A DNA stretch of 64,000 nt from CAZQXD01 sp964597315 (GTDB lineage: Bacteria > Pseudomonadota > Gammaproteobacteria > Competibacterales > Competibacteraceae), in NCBI GenBank assembly GCA_964597315.1, contig CAZQXD010000001.1:62001-126000 (forward strand), read 5' to 3'. Position numbers and translations under genes: made by a program. Of the stretch, positions 8,680 to 16,260 are shown piece by piece. Each line of letters begins with the position of its first letter. Positions within the stretch are counted from its first letter, which is position 1. The notes beneath the pieces are model-generated. The model ran no database searches and was not told where the DNA came from. It saw only the letters and a program-made list of their open reading frames with translations.

Positions 8680-9041
8680 GGTCCCTCCACCAGGGCCACC
8701 GGCCCGACTCCGAATTCGTTCAGGATCTCCAGCACCGTCACCAGCCGTTGCAGATCCACCCCGGCGGCAGGCAGCACCCGCGTCGGTCGGCCCCCCAGCC
8801 GGGCTTCCAGGGCCGCCGCCGACAACGGCTCCCCGTCCAGTTCCAAGCCATAGGCCAGCACCCGCAGCAGAGGCAAGGTCGTATCCATCGCGCCGCCGCC
8901 CCCGGACGTCCTCAGGTCCATGGCCCGCTCATCCAGAAACCGGCTGGTGAGCATGAAAAACACCAGCAGGATGAAAACCACGTCGATCAGGGCCGTGAGA
9001 CCGATACCCCGGCGGCGGCGGCGGGCGCTGTCAAAGCCCAT
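8676..9041 (-). CDS. exbD: ExbD/TolR-family proton channel subunit (first copy)
   Basis: A 121-residue ExbD protein with a basic N-terminus (RRRRRGIGL), a single membrane helix carrying the canonical LIDVVFILLVFFML with the conserved Asp, and a short periplasmic domain. It overlaps exbB by 11 bases upstream and the second exbD by 4 bases downstream, so all are co-translated. Together with ExbB it should form the proton-driven stator-like complex that energises TonB in the inner membrane. Confidence 0.88.
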   Translation of the reverse strand: MGFDSARRRRRGIGLTALIDVVFILLVFFMLTSRFLDERAMDLRTSGGGGAMDTTLPLLRVLAYGLELDGEPLSAAALEARLGGRPTRVLPAAGVDLQRLVTVLEILNEFGVGPVALVEGP

Positions 9042-9726
9042 GATCGCCCCGCCAGGCCGTCGGCGGCGTGTCCACGGCCAGTTCCCGGGTGAAAACCTGG
9101 GTGACGGCGTCCTCCAGGCGATGGCCGAAGCCCTCCACCACCCGCTCTAGCCCATTCAGGGCCAGCACCGTGGGGATGGCCACGGCCAGCCCGGCGGCGG
9201 TGGTCAGCAGCGCCTCCCAGATACCCCCGGAGAGAATGGCCGGGTCCACCCGGCCCCCGGCCTGTTCCAATCTCTGAAAGGCTTCAATCATACCCAGCAC
9301 CGTGCCCAGTAGCCCCAGCAGGGGACTGACCGTGGCGATTACCTCCAGCCCCCGCAACTGGCCCCGTAGATTCTCCAGCACGGCGTTGGCCACCCGGGTC
9401 ACCTCCTCCCGCACCGTGGCTTCGGTCACCCCCGGCCGGGCCTGGCCTCGCAGCGCCACTTCTAAGACCCGGGCCAGGGGGCTGCGGCTTGCCGAGAGCG
9501 CCGCCAGGGCCGGTCCGGCGCGCCCAGCCCGCCAGTGGGCCAGGGCCTGTTCGGCAAAGCCACGGGCGCCCAGGCGCAGGGCCGCGAACTGCCAGAGCTT
9601 GAGCAGCACGATGGCCAGGGCCAGCACTGACAACCCCAGCAGGATCAGCAAAACCGGACCACCGGCCTGGAGCAGGGCCAGAAGACCGGCGGTGAATTCG
9701 TCGGGGAGGATGGGAACGGGATTCAT
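9031..9726 (-). CDS. exbB: ExbB/TolQ/MotA-family proton channel protein
   Basis: A 231-residue protein with three hydrophobic segments (about residues 18-42, 112-135, 155-175) in the MotA/TolQ/ExbB arrangement. The signature LEVIATVSPLLGLLGTVLGM and the later LTTAAGLAVAIPT are clear. It is the first gene of the exbB-exbD-exbD-tonB operon. The ATG at 9726 sits about 190 bases from the divergent PepSY gene. I see no good Fur box in that gap, unlike many TonB operons. Confidence 0.9.
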   Translation of the reverse strand: MNPVPILPDEFTAGLLALLQAGGPVLLILLGLSVLALAIVLLKLWQFAALRLGARGFAEQALAHWRAGRAGPALAALSASRSPLARVLEVALRGQARPGVTEATVREEVTRVANAVLENLRGQLRGLEVIATVSPLLGLLGTVLGMIEAFQRLEQAGGRVDPAILSGGIWEALLTTAAGLAVAIPTVLALNGLERVVEGFGHRLEDAVTQVFTRELAVDTPPTAWRGDHGL

Positions 9727-9818
9727 GGATTGGGACTCCGGGCAAACCGGAGGATGATTCTACGGTAGCCCGCTCCGGGATATCCAAATAAACGCCCCAC
9801 CACACCCCACCGAAACCC

Positions 9819-9835
9819 TTTCAGCTTGGTTTAAG
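9819..9835 (+). promoter_or_regulatory. Candidate response-regulator box upstream of the PepSY operon
   Basis: TTTCAG-N5-TTTAAG: two six-base half-sites whose starts are 11 bases apart, 80 bases before the first gene of an operon that encodes its own OmpR/PhoB-type regulator. This spacing is typical of head-to-tail dimers of that family, and the second half resembles PmrA-type TTAAG boxes. Binding by the regulator at 11233 is inference. Confidence 0.4.
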
Positions 9836-9914
9836 GGAGCCTCTCTACAGTGTCTCTCAAGCCGGCCGGAAGGTCCGCGCCGGCCGCAACCCAAACCCCG
9901 ACGAGGACACGACC

Positions 9915-10193
9915 ATGAACACCTTCAAATCCCTACTGGCTGCCACCGCCCTGTCCGCCCTGTCCGCCCTGGCTTTCGCCGCCGTGGCCGCCGACGACCC
10001 CGCCCCCATCACCAAGGAACAGGCCATGGCAATGGCTCTGGCCGAGCATCCCGGCCAGGTGACCAAGGCGTATCAGGAAACCAAGCGCGGCAAGACGCTG
10101 TGGGAGGTCAAGATCGACGGTGACGACGGACAGAAATGGGAGTTGTACTACAACGCTGACACCGGCGAACTGGTCAAGGCCAAGGCGGACTGA
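9915..10193 (+). CDS. Secreted PepSY-domain protein
   Basis: A 92-residue protein with a typical signal peptide (MNTFKSLLAATALSAL, cleavage after about AAVA) followed by one PepSY domain of about 65 residues: ITKEQAMAMALAEHPGQV, then WEVKIDGDDG and YYNADTGELVK. Soluble PepSY proteins act in the periplasm and often sit next to cytochrome b or two-component genes; they are thought to modulate partner proteins, but the function is unproven. It heads a five-gene rightward set with a second PepSY protein. Confidence 0.85.
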   Translation: MNTFKSLLAATALSALSALAFAAVAADDPAPITKEQAMAMALAEHPGQVTKAYQETKRGKTLWEVKIDGDDGQKWELYYNADTGELVKAKAD

Positions 10194-10255
10194 GTCCCGG
10201 CCTATACTTTAAAACCAATGGCCCGGCGCACCGTCGCCGGGTCGGGAGCCAAGCC

Positions 10256-10843
10256 ATGGATACCGTCACTGAACGCCATGCATCCGTCAACGAATTGCAG
10301 GTCTGGGACCCTTTGGTCCGGGTCTTCCACTGGAGCCTGGCCATCGCCTTCGCCGTCGCCTATCTCACCGAGGACGAGCTTCAGGACCTGCACGTCTGGG
10401 CCGGCTATACCGTGTTCGGCCTGCTGGTGTTCCGGCTAGCGTGGGGGCTGCTGGGCAGCCATCACGCCCGCTTCTCCAGCTTTGTGACCTCGCCGCGCCA
10501 GTCTTTGAGGTATCTGTTCCAGGCCCTGACCCTCAAAGCCCCCCGCCACCTGGGCCACAATCCCGCCGGGGCGGCCATGATCGTGCTGTTGCTGGCGAGC
10601 CTGCTGGTGACCACGATCAGCGGCATGGCCCTATACGGAGCCGACACCTGGCTAGGTCCCCTGGCCGGGCTGCTGCGCAACGTGGATGAAGCCTGGATCG
10701 AGGTGTTCGAGGAGACCCACGAGATCTTCGCCAATCTGACCCTGGCCCTGGTGGTGGTTCATGTGTTGGGTGTGGTCTGGGAAAGCCTGCTGCACCGGGA
10801 GAACCTGGTTCGGGCCATGTTCACCGGCCGCAAGCGGGCCTGA
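10256..10843 (+). CDS. Cytochrome b561 / hydrogenase-type cytochrome b membrane protein
   Basis: A 195-residue four-helix membrane protein. The histidines expected to bind two b hemes are visible in VRVFHW (about residue 25), LHVWAGY (about 47), a later GHN segment, FEETHEIFAN (about 160) and VVVHVLGV. This matches the Ni/Fe-hydrogenase b-type cytochrome / cytochrome b561 family, which passes electrons across the inner membrane between quinones and periplasmic partners. It lies between two PepSY proteins, a pairing repeatedly seen in proteobacteria. The electron donor and acceptor are unknown here. ATG 10256 precedes the conserved W-D-P-L-V-R motif by only 15 residues, which supports the start. 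Confidence 0.85.
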   Translation: MDTVTERHASVNELQVWDPLVRVFHWSLAIAFAVAYLTEDELQDLHVWAGYTVFGLLVFRLAWGLLGSHHARFSSFVTSPRQSLRYLFQALTLKAPRHLGHNPAGAAMIVLLLASLLVTTISGMALYGADTWLGPLAGLLRNVDEAWIEVFEETHEIFANLTLALVVVHVLGVVWESLLHRENLVRAMFTGRKRA

Positions 10844-10852
10844 GCCGCCGCC

Positions 10853-11233
10853 ATGCACCTGCCGCTGCTCCTGCTGGCCCTGCTGCTCCTGGCCTTGCCC
10901 TGCCTGGGAGGGGAGGAACTGGATCATCGGGCCATCAAGCAACTCCGAGACCAGGGCGCGATTCTGCCCCTGAATATCCTGCTCCAAAACTACCGGCGGG
11001 ATTATCCGGGGGGCCGGATTCTGGAAACCGAGCTGGAGCTAACGAGCAGCGGCTATGTCTACGAGATCAAGTTTCTGACCCCCGACGGCACGGTTCGGGA
11101 ACTGGAATACGATGCCCGAGACGGCGAACTGCTGGCCGTGGAGGTGCCAGTGCGGGGGCCTGATGGCCGAATCCGGGAGTATAAATACCATCCCCGCAGT
11201 GGCGAGTTGCTGGAGATCGAAGAGGACGACTGA
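10853..11233 (+). CDS. PepSY-like periplasmic protein
   Basis: A 126-residue protein with a very hydrophobic signal peptide (MHLPLLLLALLLLALPCLGG) and a C-terminal PepSY-like region with repeated strand motifs: YEIKFLTPDGTVRELEYDA, then IREYKYHPRSGELLEIEED. The cysteine near residue 17 lies in LPCLGG, so a lipoprotein form is possible but the lipobox is imperfect. Its TGA stop overlaps the ATG of the response regulator gene (TGATG), so expression is tied to the two-component pair. A role as a periplasmic sensor accessory to the kinase is inference. Confidence 0.75.
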   Translation: MHLPLLLLALLLLALPCLGGEELDHRAIKQLRDQGAILPLNILLQNYRRDYPGGRILETELELTSSGYVYEIKFLTPDGTVRELEYDARDGELLAVEVPVRGPDGRIREYKYHPRSGELLEIEEDD

Positions 11234-11898
11234 TGCGCCTGCTACTGATCGAAGACGATACGAGTCTGCGGGAGCGGCTCAAGGCCGATCTGGAGCGGGC
11301 CGGCTATGCCGTGGACGCCGTGGCCGGCGGGGTGGACGGGGAGTTTCTGGGCAACGAGGGGCTGCACGACCTGGCGGTGCTGGACCTGGGTCTGCCGGAC
11401 CGTCCGGGCTTGGAGGTGCTGCGCCACTGGCGGGCCGCAGGCAACCCCCTGCCGGTGATCATTCTCACCGCCCGGGATGCCTGGCACGAGCGGGTGGACG
11501 GCTTCAAGGCCGGGGCCGATGACTATCTGGGCAAACCCTTCCACGGGGAGGAACTGCTGGCCCGCATCCAGGCCCTGGTTCGACGCAGCAAGGCCGGGCC
11601 GCCGGGACCACTGCGGGCGGCGGGCCTGGAACTGGACGAGCAAACCCAGACCGCCCGGGGTGCGGATGGCCGGGTGATCCCCCTGACCGGCACCGAGTTT
11701 CGGCTGCTGCGTTATTTCATGCTCCATCCGGGGCGGATTCTGTCCAAGTCCCGGCTGGCCGAGCATGTCTACGCCGAGGAGGCCGAAACCGATAGCAATG
11801 TGCTGGAGGTCTACGTCAACCGCCTGCGCCGCAAGCTGGGCCGGGAGCTGATCGCTACCCGCCGGGGCCAGGGCTATGTGTTCGGGACCGGTCCCTGA
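11233..11898 (+). CDS. OmpR/PhoB-family response regulator
   Basis: A 221-residue two-domain regulator. The receiver has the acidic pocket IEDD (residues 6-9), phospho-acceptor Asp at about residue 51 in AVLDLGLPD, the switch Thr in ILTARD and the conserved Lys in LGKPFHGEE. The C-terminal winged helix shows LTGTEFRLLRYFML, ILSKSRLAEHVY, VYVNRLRRKLG and TRRGQGYVF. It is of the QseB/PmrA subgroup by overall look. It overlaps the PepSY gene upstream and the kinase gene downstream by one base each, so it belongs to the same transcript. A candidate binding site lies upstream of the operon. Confidence 0.92.
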   Translation: MRLLLIEDDTSLRERLKADLERAGYAVDAVAGGVDGEFLGNEGLHDLAVLDLGLPDRPGLEVLRHWRAAGNPLPVIILTARDAWHERVDGFKAGADDYLGKPFHGEELLARIQALVRRSKAGPPGPLRAAGLELDEQTQTARGADGRVIPLTGTEFRLLRYFMLHPGRILSKSRLAEHVYAEEAETDSNVLEVYVNRLRRKLGRELIATRRGQGYVFGTGP

Positions 11899-13232
11899 TG
11901 CGCTCCCTGCAAGCTCGGCTGTCCGGCGGCCTGATCCTGGGCCTAGTGGCCCTGACCGCCGGGCTGATCGGCCTGGGGGGTTGGTCCCTGACCCGGCTGG
12001 CGGAGGATTTCGTGGCCACCCGCCTGGAACACGATATGGACGCCCTGCTGGCGGCTCTGCGCCTGGACGCCGAGGGCCGACCGCTGCTGGATGTCCAGCG
12101 CCTGGGACCGGTGTTCCGCCAGCCCTATTCGGGCCATTACTACAAGCTGCGCAGCCCCGGCGGCGAGTTGCGCTCCCGTTCCCTGTGGGATGCCGACCTG
12201 GACCTGCCCGCCTCTCCCGGCGGCGCGCCGTTGCGCCTGTATCTCACCGGCCCGGACGGCCAGCGGCTACTGGCCCTGGCCCGGACCTTCCGGCTCCAGG
12301 GACGGCGGGTGGAGATTCTGGTCACCGAGGACTTCACCGAACTGGCGGCGGGGCTGCGCCGACTGCTGCTGACCCTGGCTTTGCTGGCCCTGCCCCTGCT
12401 GGCCCTGCTGATCCTGGGCCAGCGCTGGCTGGTGCGCCGGGGCCTGACCCCCCTGGAGCAGGCCCGGCGGGACATTTTGCGCCTGTCCCAGGGGGAATTG
12501 CGGCGTCTGGACAGTAACGCTCCGGTGGAGATTCGACCCCTGGTGGAGGAGATCAACCGCCTGGTGGAACTCATGCAGCAGCGCCTGAGCCGCTCCCGCC
12601 ACGCCCTGGGTAATCTGGCCCATGCCCTAAAGACCCCCCTGACCGTACTCACCCAACTGGCCGACCAGCCTGATGCCTCGCCGCCGGACGCCCTGCGCGA
12701 TGAGTTGGGCCGCCAGACCCGCCAACTCCGGGCCCTAGTGGAACGGGAACTGAAACGGGCCAGGATCGCCGGCGGCGGCGCCCCGGGCCAGCGGGTGGTG
12801 CTGGCCCGGGAAATCGACGATCTGCTGGACACCCTGCGGAAAATCCATCGGGACCGGACCCTGGCGGTGGACTGCCGCGTCCCCCCGGACAGCTTGTTCC
12901 CTGGGGATCGGGATGACCTGCTGGAGCTGCTGGGCAATCTGCTGGACAACGCCTTTCGTCACGCCGCCGCCCGGGTGCGGCTGACGGCGGCCCGGGACGG
13001 CGGGGGGCTGCGCCTGGCGGTGGAGGACGACGGACCGGGCTGCTCCCCCGAGCAGCTACGGCGGTTGACCCGGCGCGGGGTACGCATCGACGAGGCCGGA
13101 GCCGGCCACGGCCTGGGTCTGGCCATTGTCGCCGACATCGTCGAGCAGTACGGCGGCGCGTTGCGCCTGGGCCGCTCTGCGGACCTAGGCGGACTGCTGG
13201 CGGAGGCGCGGCTGCCCACGGAGAACGGCTAG
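11898..13232 (+). CDS. Sensor histidine kinase
   Basis: A 444-residue inner-membrane kinase: first helix at about residues 10-32, a small periplasmic domain to about residue 150, a second helix around 155-178, HAMP-like linker, then the H-box LGNLAHALKTPLTVL with the phosphorylated His, N-box LGNLLDNAFRHA, and G-boxes VEDDGPGC and GHGLGLAIV. The layout is similar to PhoQ/QseC-type kinases. The periplasmic domain could read a signal relayed by the PepSY proteins or cytochrome in the same operon; this is inference. It is the last gene of the operon and converges with msrB. Confidence 0.92.
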   Translation: MRSLQARLSGGLILGLVALTAGLIGLGGWSLTRLAEDFVATRLEHDMDALLAALRLDAEGRPLLDVQRLGPVFRQPYSGHYYKLRSPGGELRSRSLWDADLDLPASPGGAPLRLYLTGPDGQRLLALARTFRLQGRRVEILVTEDFTELAAGLRRLLLTLALLALPLLALLILGQRWLVRRGLTPLEQARRDILRLSQGELRRLDSNAPVEIRPLVEEINRLVELMQQRLSRSRHALGNLAHALKTPLTVLTQLADQPDASPPDALRDELGRQTRQLRALVERELKRARIAGGGAPGQRVVLAREIDDLLDTLRKIHRDRTLAVDCRVPPDSLFPGDRDDLLELLGNLLDNAFRHAAARVRLTAARDGGGLRLAVEDDGPGCSPEQLRRLTRRGVRIDEAGAGHGLGLAIVADIVEQYGGALRLGRSADLGGLLAEARLPTENG

Positions 13233-13242
13233 AACAAACCGT

Positions 13243-13728
13243 TCAAGACCGTTCCACCGCCGCTTCCCGGGGCGGTTCCTCGCCGTCTTTGTAGAACACC
13301 AGGGATAGGGAGTTCAGGCAATAGCGCAGCCCCGTGGGCCGGGGACCGTCCTCGAACACATGGCCTAGGTGGCCGTCGCAGCGGGCGCAACGGATCTCGG
13401 TGCGGACCATGCCATGGCTGCTGTCCTCGATCTCTCGGATATGCTCCGGGTCGAAGGGTTCATAAAAACTCGGCCAGCCGGTGCCCGATTCGAACTTGGC
13501 CGTGGAGCGGAACAGGGGCAGGCGGCACAGCCGACAGGCATACCCCCCCTGGGCTTGGTTATGGAGTAATCCGCCGCAAAAAGGCGGCTCGGTGCCCTGG
13601 TACAACAGTACTCGCCGTTCCTCGTCGCTCAGGGAACGGGCCAGTTCCGTCCGCTCGGCCTCGCTCAGGGGGGTGATGGAATAGCCGGATGGGGAGCGCC
13701 GATCCGGCTTGGACGTCTGCTGGGTCAT
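13243..13728 (-). CDS. msrB: Peptide-methionine (R)-S-oxide reductase MsrB
   Basis: It reduces methionine-R-sulfoxide in proteins. Both zinc CxxC pairs are present (CRLC and CARC), as are GTGWPSFYEP, GHLGHVFEDG and the catalytic Cys in RYCLNSLSL. ATG 13728 (161 residues) is chosen over an in-frame start at 13827 because GGAG sits just upstream and the protein then begins at normal MsrB length. It stands alone, converging with the sensor kinase gene, and there is no msrA in the window. Confidence 0.92.
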   Translation of the reverse strand: MTQQTSKPDRRSPSGYSITPLSEAERTELARSLSDEERRVLLYQGTEPPFCGGLLHNQAQGGYACRLCRLPLFRSTAKFESGTGWPSFYEPFDPEHIREIEDSSHGMVRTEIRCARCDGHLGHVFEDGPRPTGLRYCLNSLSLVFYKDGEEPPREAAVERS

Positions 13729-13875
13729 GGGGTGATCTCCTGCTTGGGATGGGCTAGGAACATCCGCCACCGCTTCGACAGCCGGGGGCAGGCGAGGTTT
13801 AGCGCCCCGCCAGGATATACCCACCATAGCCCATCATCCCCGTTACCCCGTAACGGCCAGTCTTGCCCTTTTTTC

Positions 13876-13906
13876 TTGAAAATGTGTACACTTATGTGTA
13901 CATAAT
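13876..13906 (+). promoter_or_regulatory. Promoter/operator of brnTA with direct repeats
   Basis: TTGAAA (13876-13881) and TACATA (13899-13904) are 17 bases apart and make a plausible promoter. Between and over them lie two copies of TGTGTACA (13883-13890 and 13895-13902), each with the palindrome TGTACA, 12 bases apart. Repeats at the promoter fit autoregulation by the ribbon-helix-helix antitoxin BrnA. Confidence 0.6.
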
Positions 13907-13929
13907 AAAGAGGACAGCACAAGGGCATC

Positions 13930-14205
13930 ATGCCGATGGAATTTGAGTGGGACGAGGCCAAGCGTTTGAAGAACATAGAAAAACACGGTCTCGATTTTCG
14001 GGACGTGGATCTTGTGTTCTCTGGAAATCTGGCCATTGTTCCATCCACTCACAGCGGTCAAGAGGTGCGTTTTCTGGCAACCGGGATGCTGGCGGGCCGG
14101 TTCGTCACCGTTGTGTATACCTTGCGGGGCGAGGCGCACAGGATCATTTCATTCAGGAGGGCACGCGATGCGGAAAAAACGCGATATCAGGCGCTACACG
14201 GCTGA
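13930..14205 (+). CDS. brnT: BrnT-family toxin (ribonuclease)
   Basis: A 91-residue DUF497 protein with the family signature FEWDEAKRLKNIEKHGLDF, a central TGMLAGRFVTVVYTLRG and the end RIISFRRARDAEKTRY. BrnT toxins are RelE-like RNases that stop translation and are neutralised by BrnA. The start could be ATG 13930 or ATG 13936; the second gives MEFEWDE as in most homologues. It overlaps brnA by 38 bases. The toxin-first order is the normal arrangement for this family. Confidence 0.92.
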   Translation: MPMEFEWDEAKRLKNIEKHGLDFRDVDLVFSGNLAIVPSTHSGQEVRFLATGMLAGRFVTVVYTLRGEAHRIISFRRARDAEKTRYQALHG

Positions 14206-14497
14206 AGAACTCAAGGCCCTGCGCCAACGGGACGGCAGCCGGACGGACTGGGACCGGGTAGACCGCGTGACTGAACAGGAACTGGAAGCCGCCATTGCCG
14301 ACGATCCGGACGAGCGCGGTCTGGAACCAGACTGGACGCAGGCGCGGTTGGTGGCGCCGGGACCGAAAAAATCCGTGCATCTGCGGATAGACCCCGATGT
14401 TCTGGCGTGGCTGAAAGCTCAGGGGAAGGGATATCAGACCCGGATTAACGCCATCTTGCGCCAATACATGGATGCCCATACCCACAAGGGACCCTAA
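14168..14497 (+). CDS. brnA: BrnA-family antitoxin
   Basis: A 109-residue protein with a basic N-terminus (MRKKRDIRRYTAEELKALR) and a C-terminal ribbon-helix-helix-like part (KKSVHLRIDPDVLAWLKAQ, then GYQTRINAILRQYM), as in BrnA/DUF4415 antitoxins. ATG 14168 is preceded by a strong AGGAGG that lies inside brnT, so the antitoxin has its own efficient ribosome site. It should bind BrnT and repress the shared promoter. Its stop faces the fbpB stop 6 bases away. Confidence 0.92.
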   Translation: MRKKRDIRRYTAEELKALRQRDGSRTDWDRVDRVTEQELEAAIADDPDERGLEPDWTQARLVAPGPKKSVHLRIDPDVLAWLKAQGKGYQTRINAILRQYMDAHTHKGP

Positions 14498-14503
14498 AAT
14501 GCT

Positions 14504-16252
14504 TCAGCCCGCCCCCACCCCCCGACCCCGGGCGATGGTCCGGCTCAACAGCAGCACCGGCGCCAACCCCGCCACCACGATCATCAGGGCCGCCAGGGCG
14601 CATTGCTCCAGCAGTTCGTCGGAGGCGTACTGATAGACATAAGTGGCCAGGGTGTCGAAGTTGAAGGGCCGTAGGATCAGGGTGGCGGGCAGTTCCTTCA
14701 TGCAGTCCACGAACACCACCAGGGCGCCGGTGAGCAGCCCGCCCCGGATCAGGGGTAGATGCACCTTCAGCAGAATGGACCAGGGACCATGGCCTAGGGA
14801 ACGGGCCGCCATATCCATGGAGGGGGTGATCTTGCCCAGGCTGGATTCCACGGCGCCCAGGGACACGGTCAGAAACCGCACCAGATAGGCGAACACAATG
14901 GCGAACACGGTGCCGCTGAGCAGCAGCCCGGTGGAGACCCCGAAGAACTGGCGCATGAGGGCGTCCACGCTGTTATCCAGGGCGGCGAAGGGAATGATTA
15001 CCCCAATGGCCAATACCGCCCCGGGCATGGCATAGCCTAGCCCGGAGAAGCGCACCATGCCCTGGAGCAGTCGGCCGCCGTGCAGCCGTCGGCTGTAGGC
15101 CAGCAACACCCCCACCAACACCGCCAACAGGGCCGCCGCGCCGGAGGTGAGCAGGCTATTCAAGGCATAGCCCTGAAAATCCGGGGTCCAGGAACTCTCC
15201 CAGCGGGCCAGGGCGTAGCGCCCCAGCACCAGGGCCGGGACCACGAAACCCGCCAGCACCGGTAGCAGGCAGGCGACGAAGGCCAGCCCGGCCCGCCAGC
15301 CGGTTAGCCGGTAGCCGGGTAGGGCCTGGTAGCGGCGGGCGGTCTGGAAATGTCGCTGGCGGCGCCGACCCAGCCGCTCCAGGGTCACCAGCAGCACCAC
15401 AAAGGTGAGCATCACCCCGGCGATCTGGGCGGCGCCTCCCAGATTGCCCATGCCCAGCCAGGTGTCGTAGATACCGGCGGTGAGGGTGCGCACGGCGAAG
15501 TAATTCACCGTGCCGTAGTCGTTGAGGGTTTCCATCAGCACCAGGGACAGCCCCACGGCGATGGCCGGGCGGGCGATGGGCAAGGACACCCGGAAAAAGC
15601 TGGCCCACGGCCCCAGCCCCAAACTTCGGCCCAGTTCCAGCAGGCTGGGAGACTGCTCTAGAAAGGCGGCCCGGGACAGCAGATAGACGTAGGGATACAT
15701 GACCAGGGTCATCATGGCCATGGCTCCGCCCAGGCTGCGGATGGGAGGGAACCAGTACTGGGTCGCGCCGGACCAGCCGAACAGGGCGCGCAACCCGCTT
15801 TGTACCGGACCGGCGTACTCCAGTAAATCCGTATACACATAGGCGATGACGTAGGCTGGCACCGCGAAGGGCAACAGCAGCAGCCATTCGAACCACCGTC
15901 GGCCCGGGAACCGGCACAGGGTCACTAGCCAAGCGGTGGCCACTCCCAGCACCAGGGTGCCCAGGGCCACTCCCGTCATCAGCGCCAGGGTAGTATGGAC
16001 ATAGCCCGGCAGCACCGTGGCCGCCAGATGGGGCCAGATATTCTCCTCCGGGTACAGGGCTAGCCACAGCACCGAAGCCACCGGCATGGCCACTGCCAGG
16101 GCCACGGCCAGGGCGCCCCAAAACCAAGGACCGCCCCCGAGGCCCAACCAAGCGATAACGGCCGCCACCCGCTCCCGCCCCGGTGACTCGCGGTCCACCG
16201 GAGCGCCGATGCGGGCGTCGGCCTGTGCCATGGCGCTACCGGTGGCGGCCAC
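14504..16252 (-). CDS. fbpB: Iron(III) ABC transporter permease
   Basis: A 582-residue inner-membrane protein of about 12 helices made of two fused permease halves, each with a cytoplasmic EAA-like loop (for example LELGRSLGLGPWASFFRVSLP and MAARSLGHGPWSILLKVHLP). This double-length form is typical of FbpB/SfuB/AfuB permeases for ferric iron. The start is 9 bases from the end of fbpA. No ATPase gene follows, because the next genes are the opposite-strand brnTA pair, so the ATP-binding subunit must be elsewhere. Confidence 0.88.
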   Translation of the reverse strand: MAATGSAMAQADARIGAPVDRESPGRERVAAVIAWLGLGGGPWFWGALAVALAVAMPVASVLWLALYPEENIWPHLAATVLPGYVHTTLALMTGVALGTLVLGVATAWLVTLCRFPGRRWFEWLLLLPFAVPAYVIAYVYTDLLEYAGPVQSGLRALFGWSGATQYWFPPIRSLGGAMAMMTLVMYPYVYLLSRAAFLEQSPSLLELGRSLGLGPWASFFRVSLPIARPAIAVGLSLVLMETLNDYGTVNYFAVRTLTAGIYDTWLGMGNLGGAAQIAGVMLTFVVLLVTLERLGRRRQRHFQTARRYQALPGYRLTGWRAGLAFVACLLPVLAGFVVPALVLGRYALARWESSWTPDFQGYALNSLLTSGAAALLAVLVGVLLAYSRRLHGGRLLQGMVRFSGLGYAMPGAVLAIGVIIPFAALDNSVDALMRQFFGVSTGLLLSGTVFAIVFAYLVRFLTVSLGAVESSLGKITPSMDMAARSLGHGPWSILLKVHLPLIRGGLLTGALVVFVDCMKELPATLILRPFNFDTLATYVYQYASDELLEQCALAALMIVVAGLAPVLLLSRTIARGRGVGAG

Positions 16253-16260
16253 GGGCGGAA

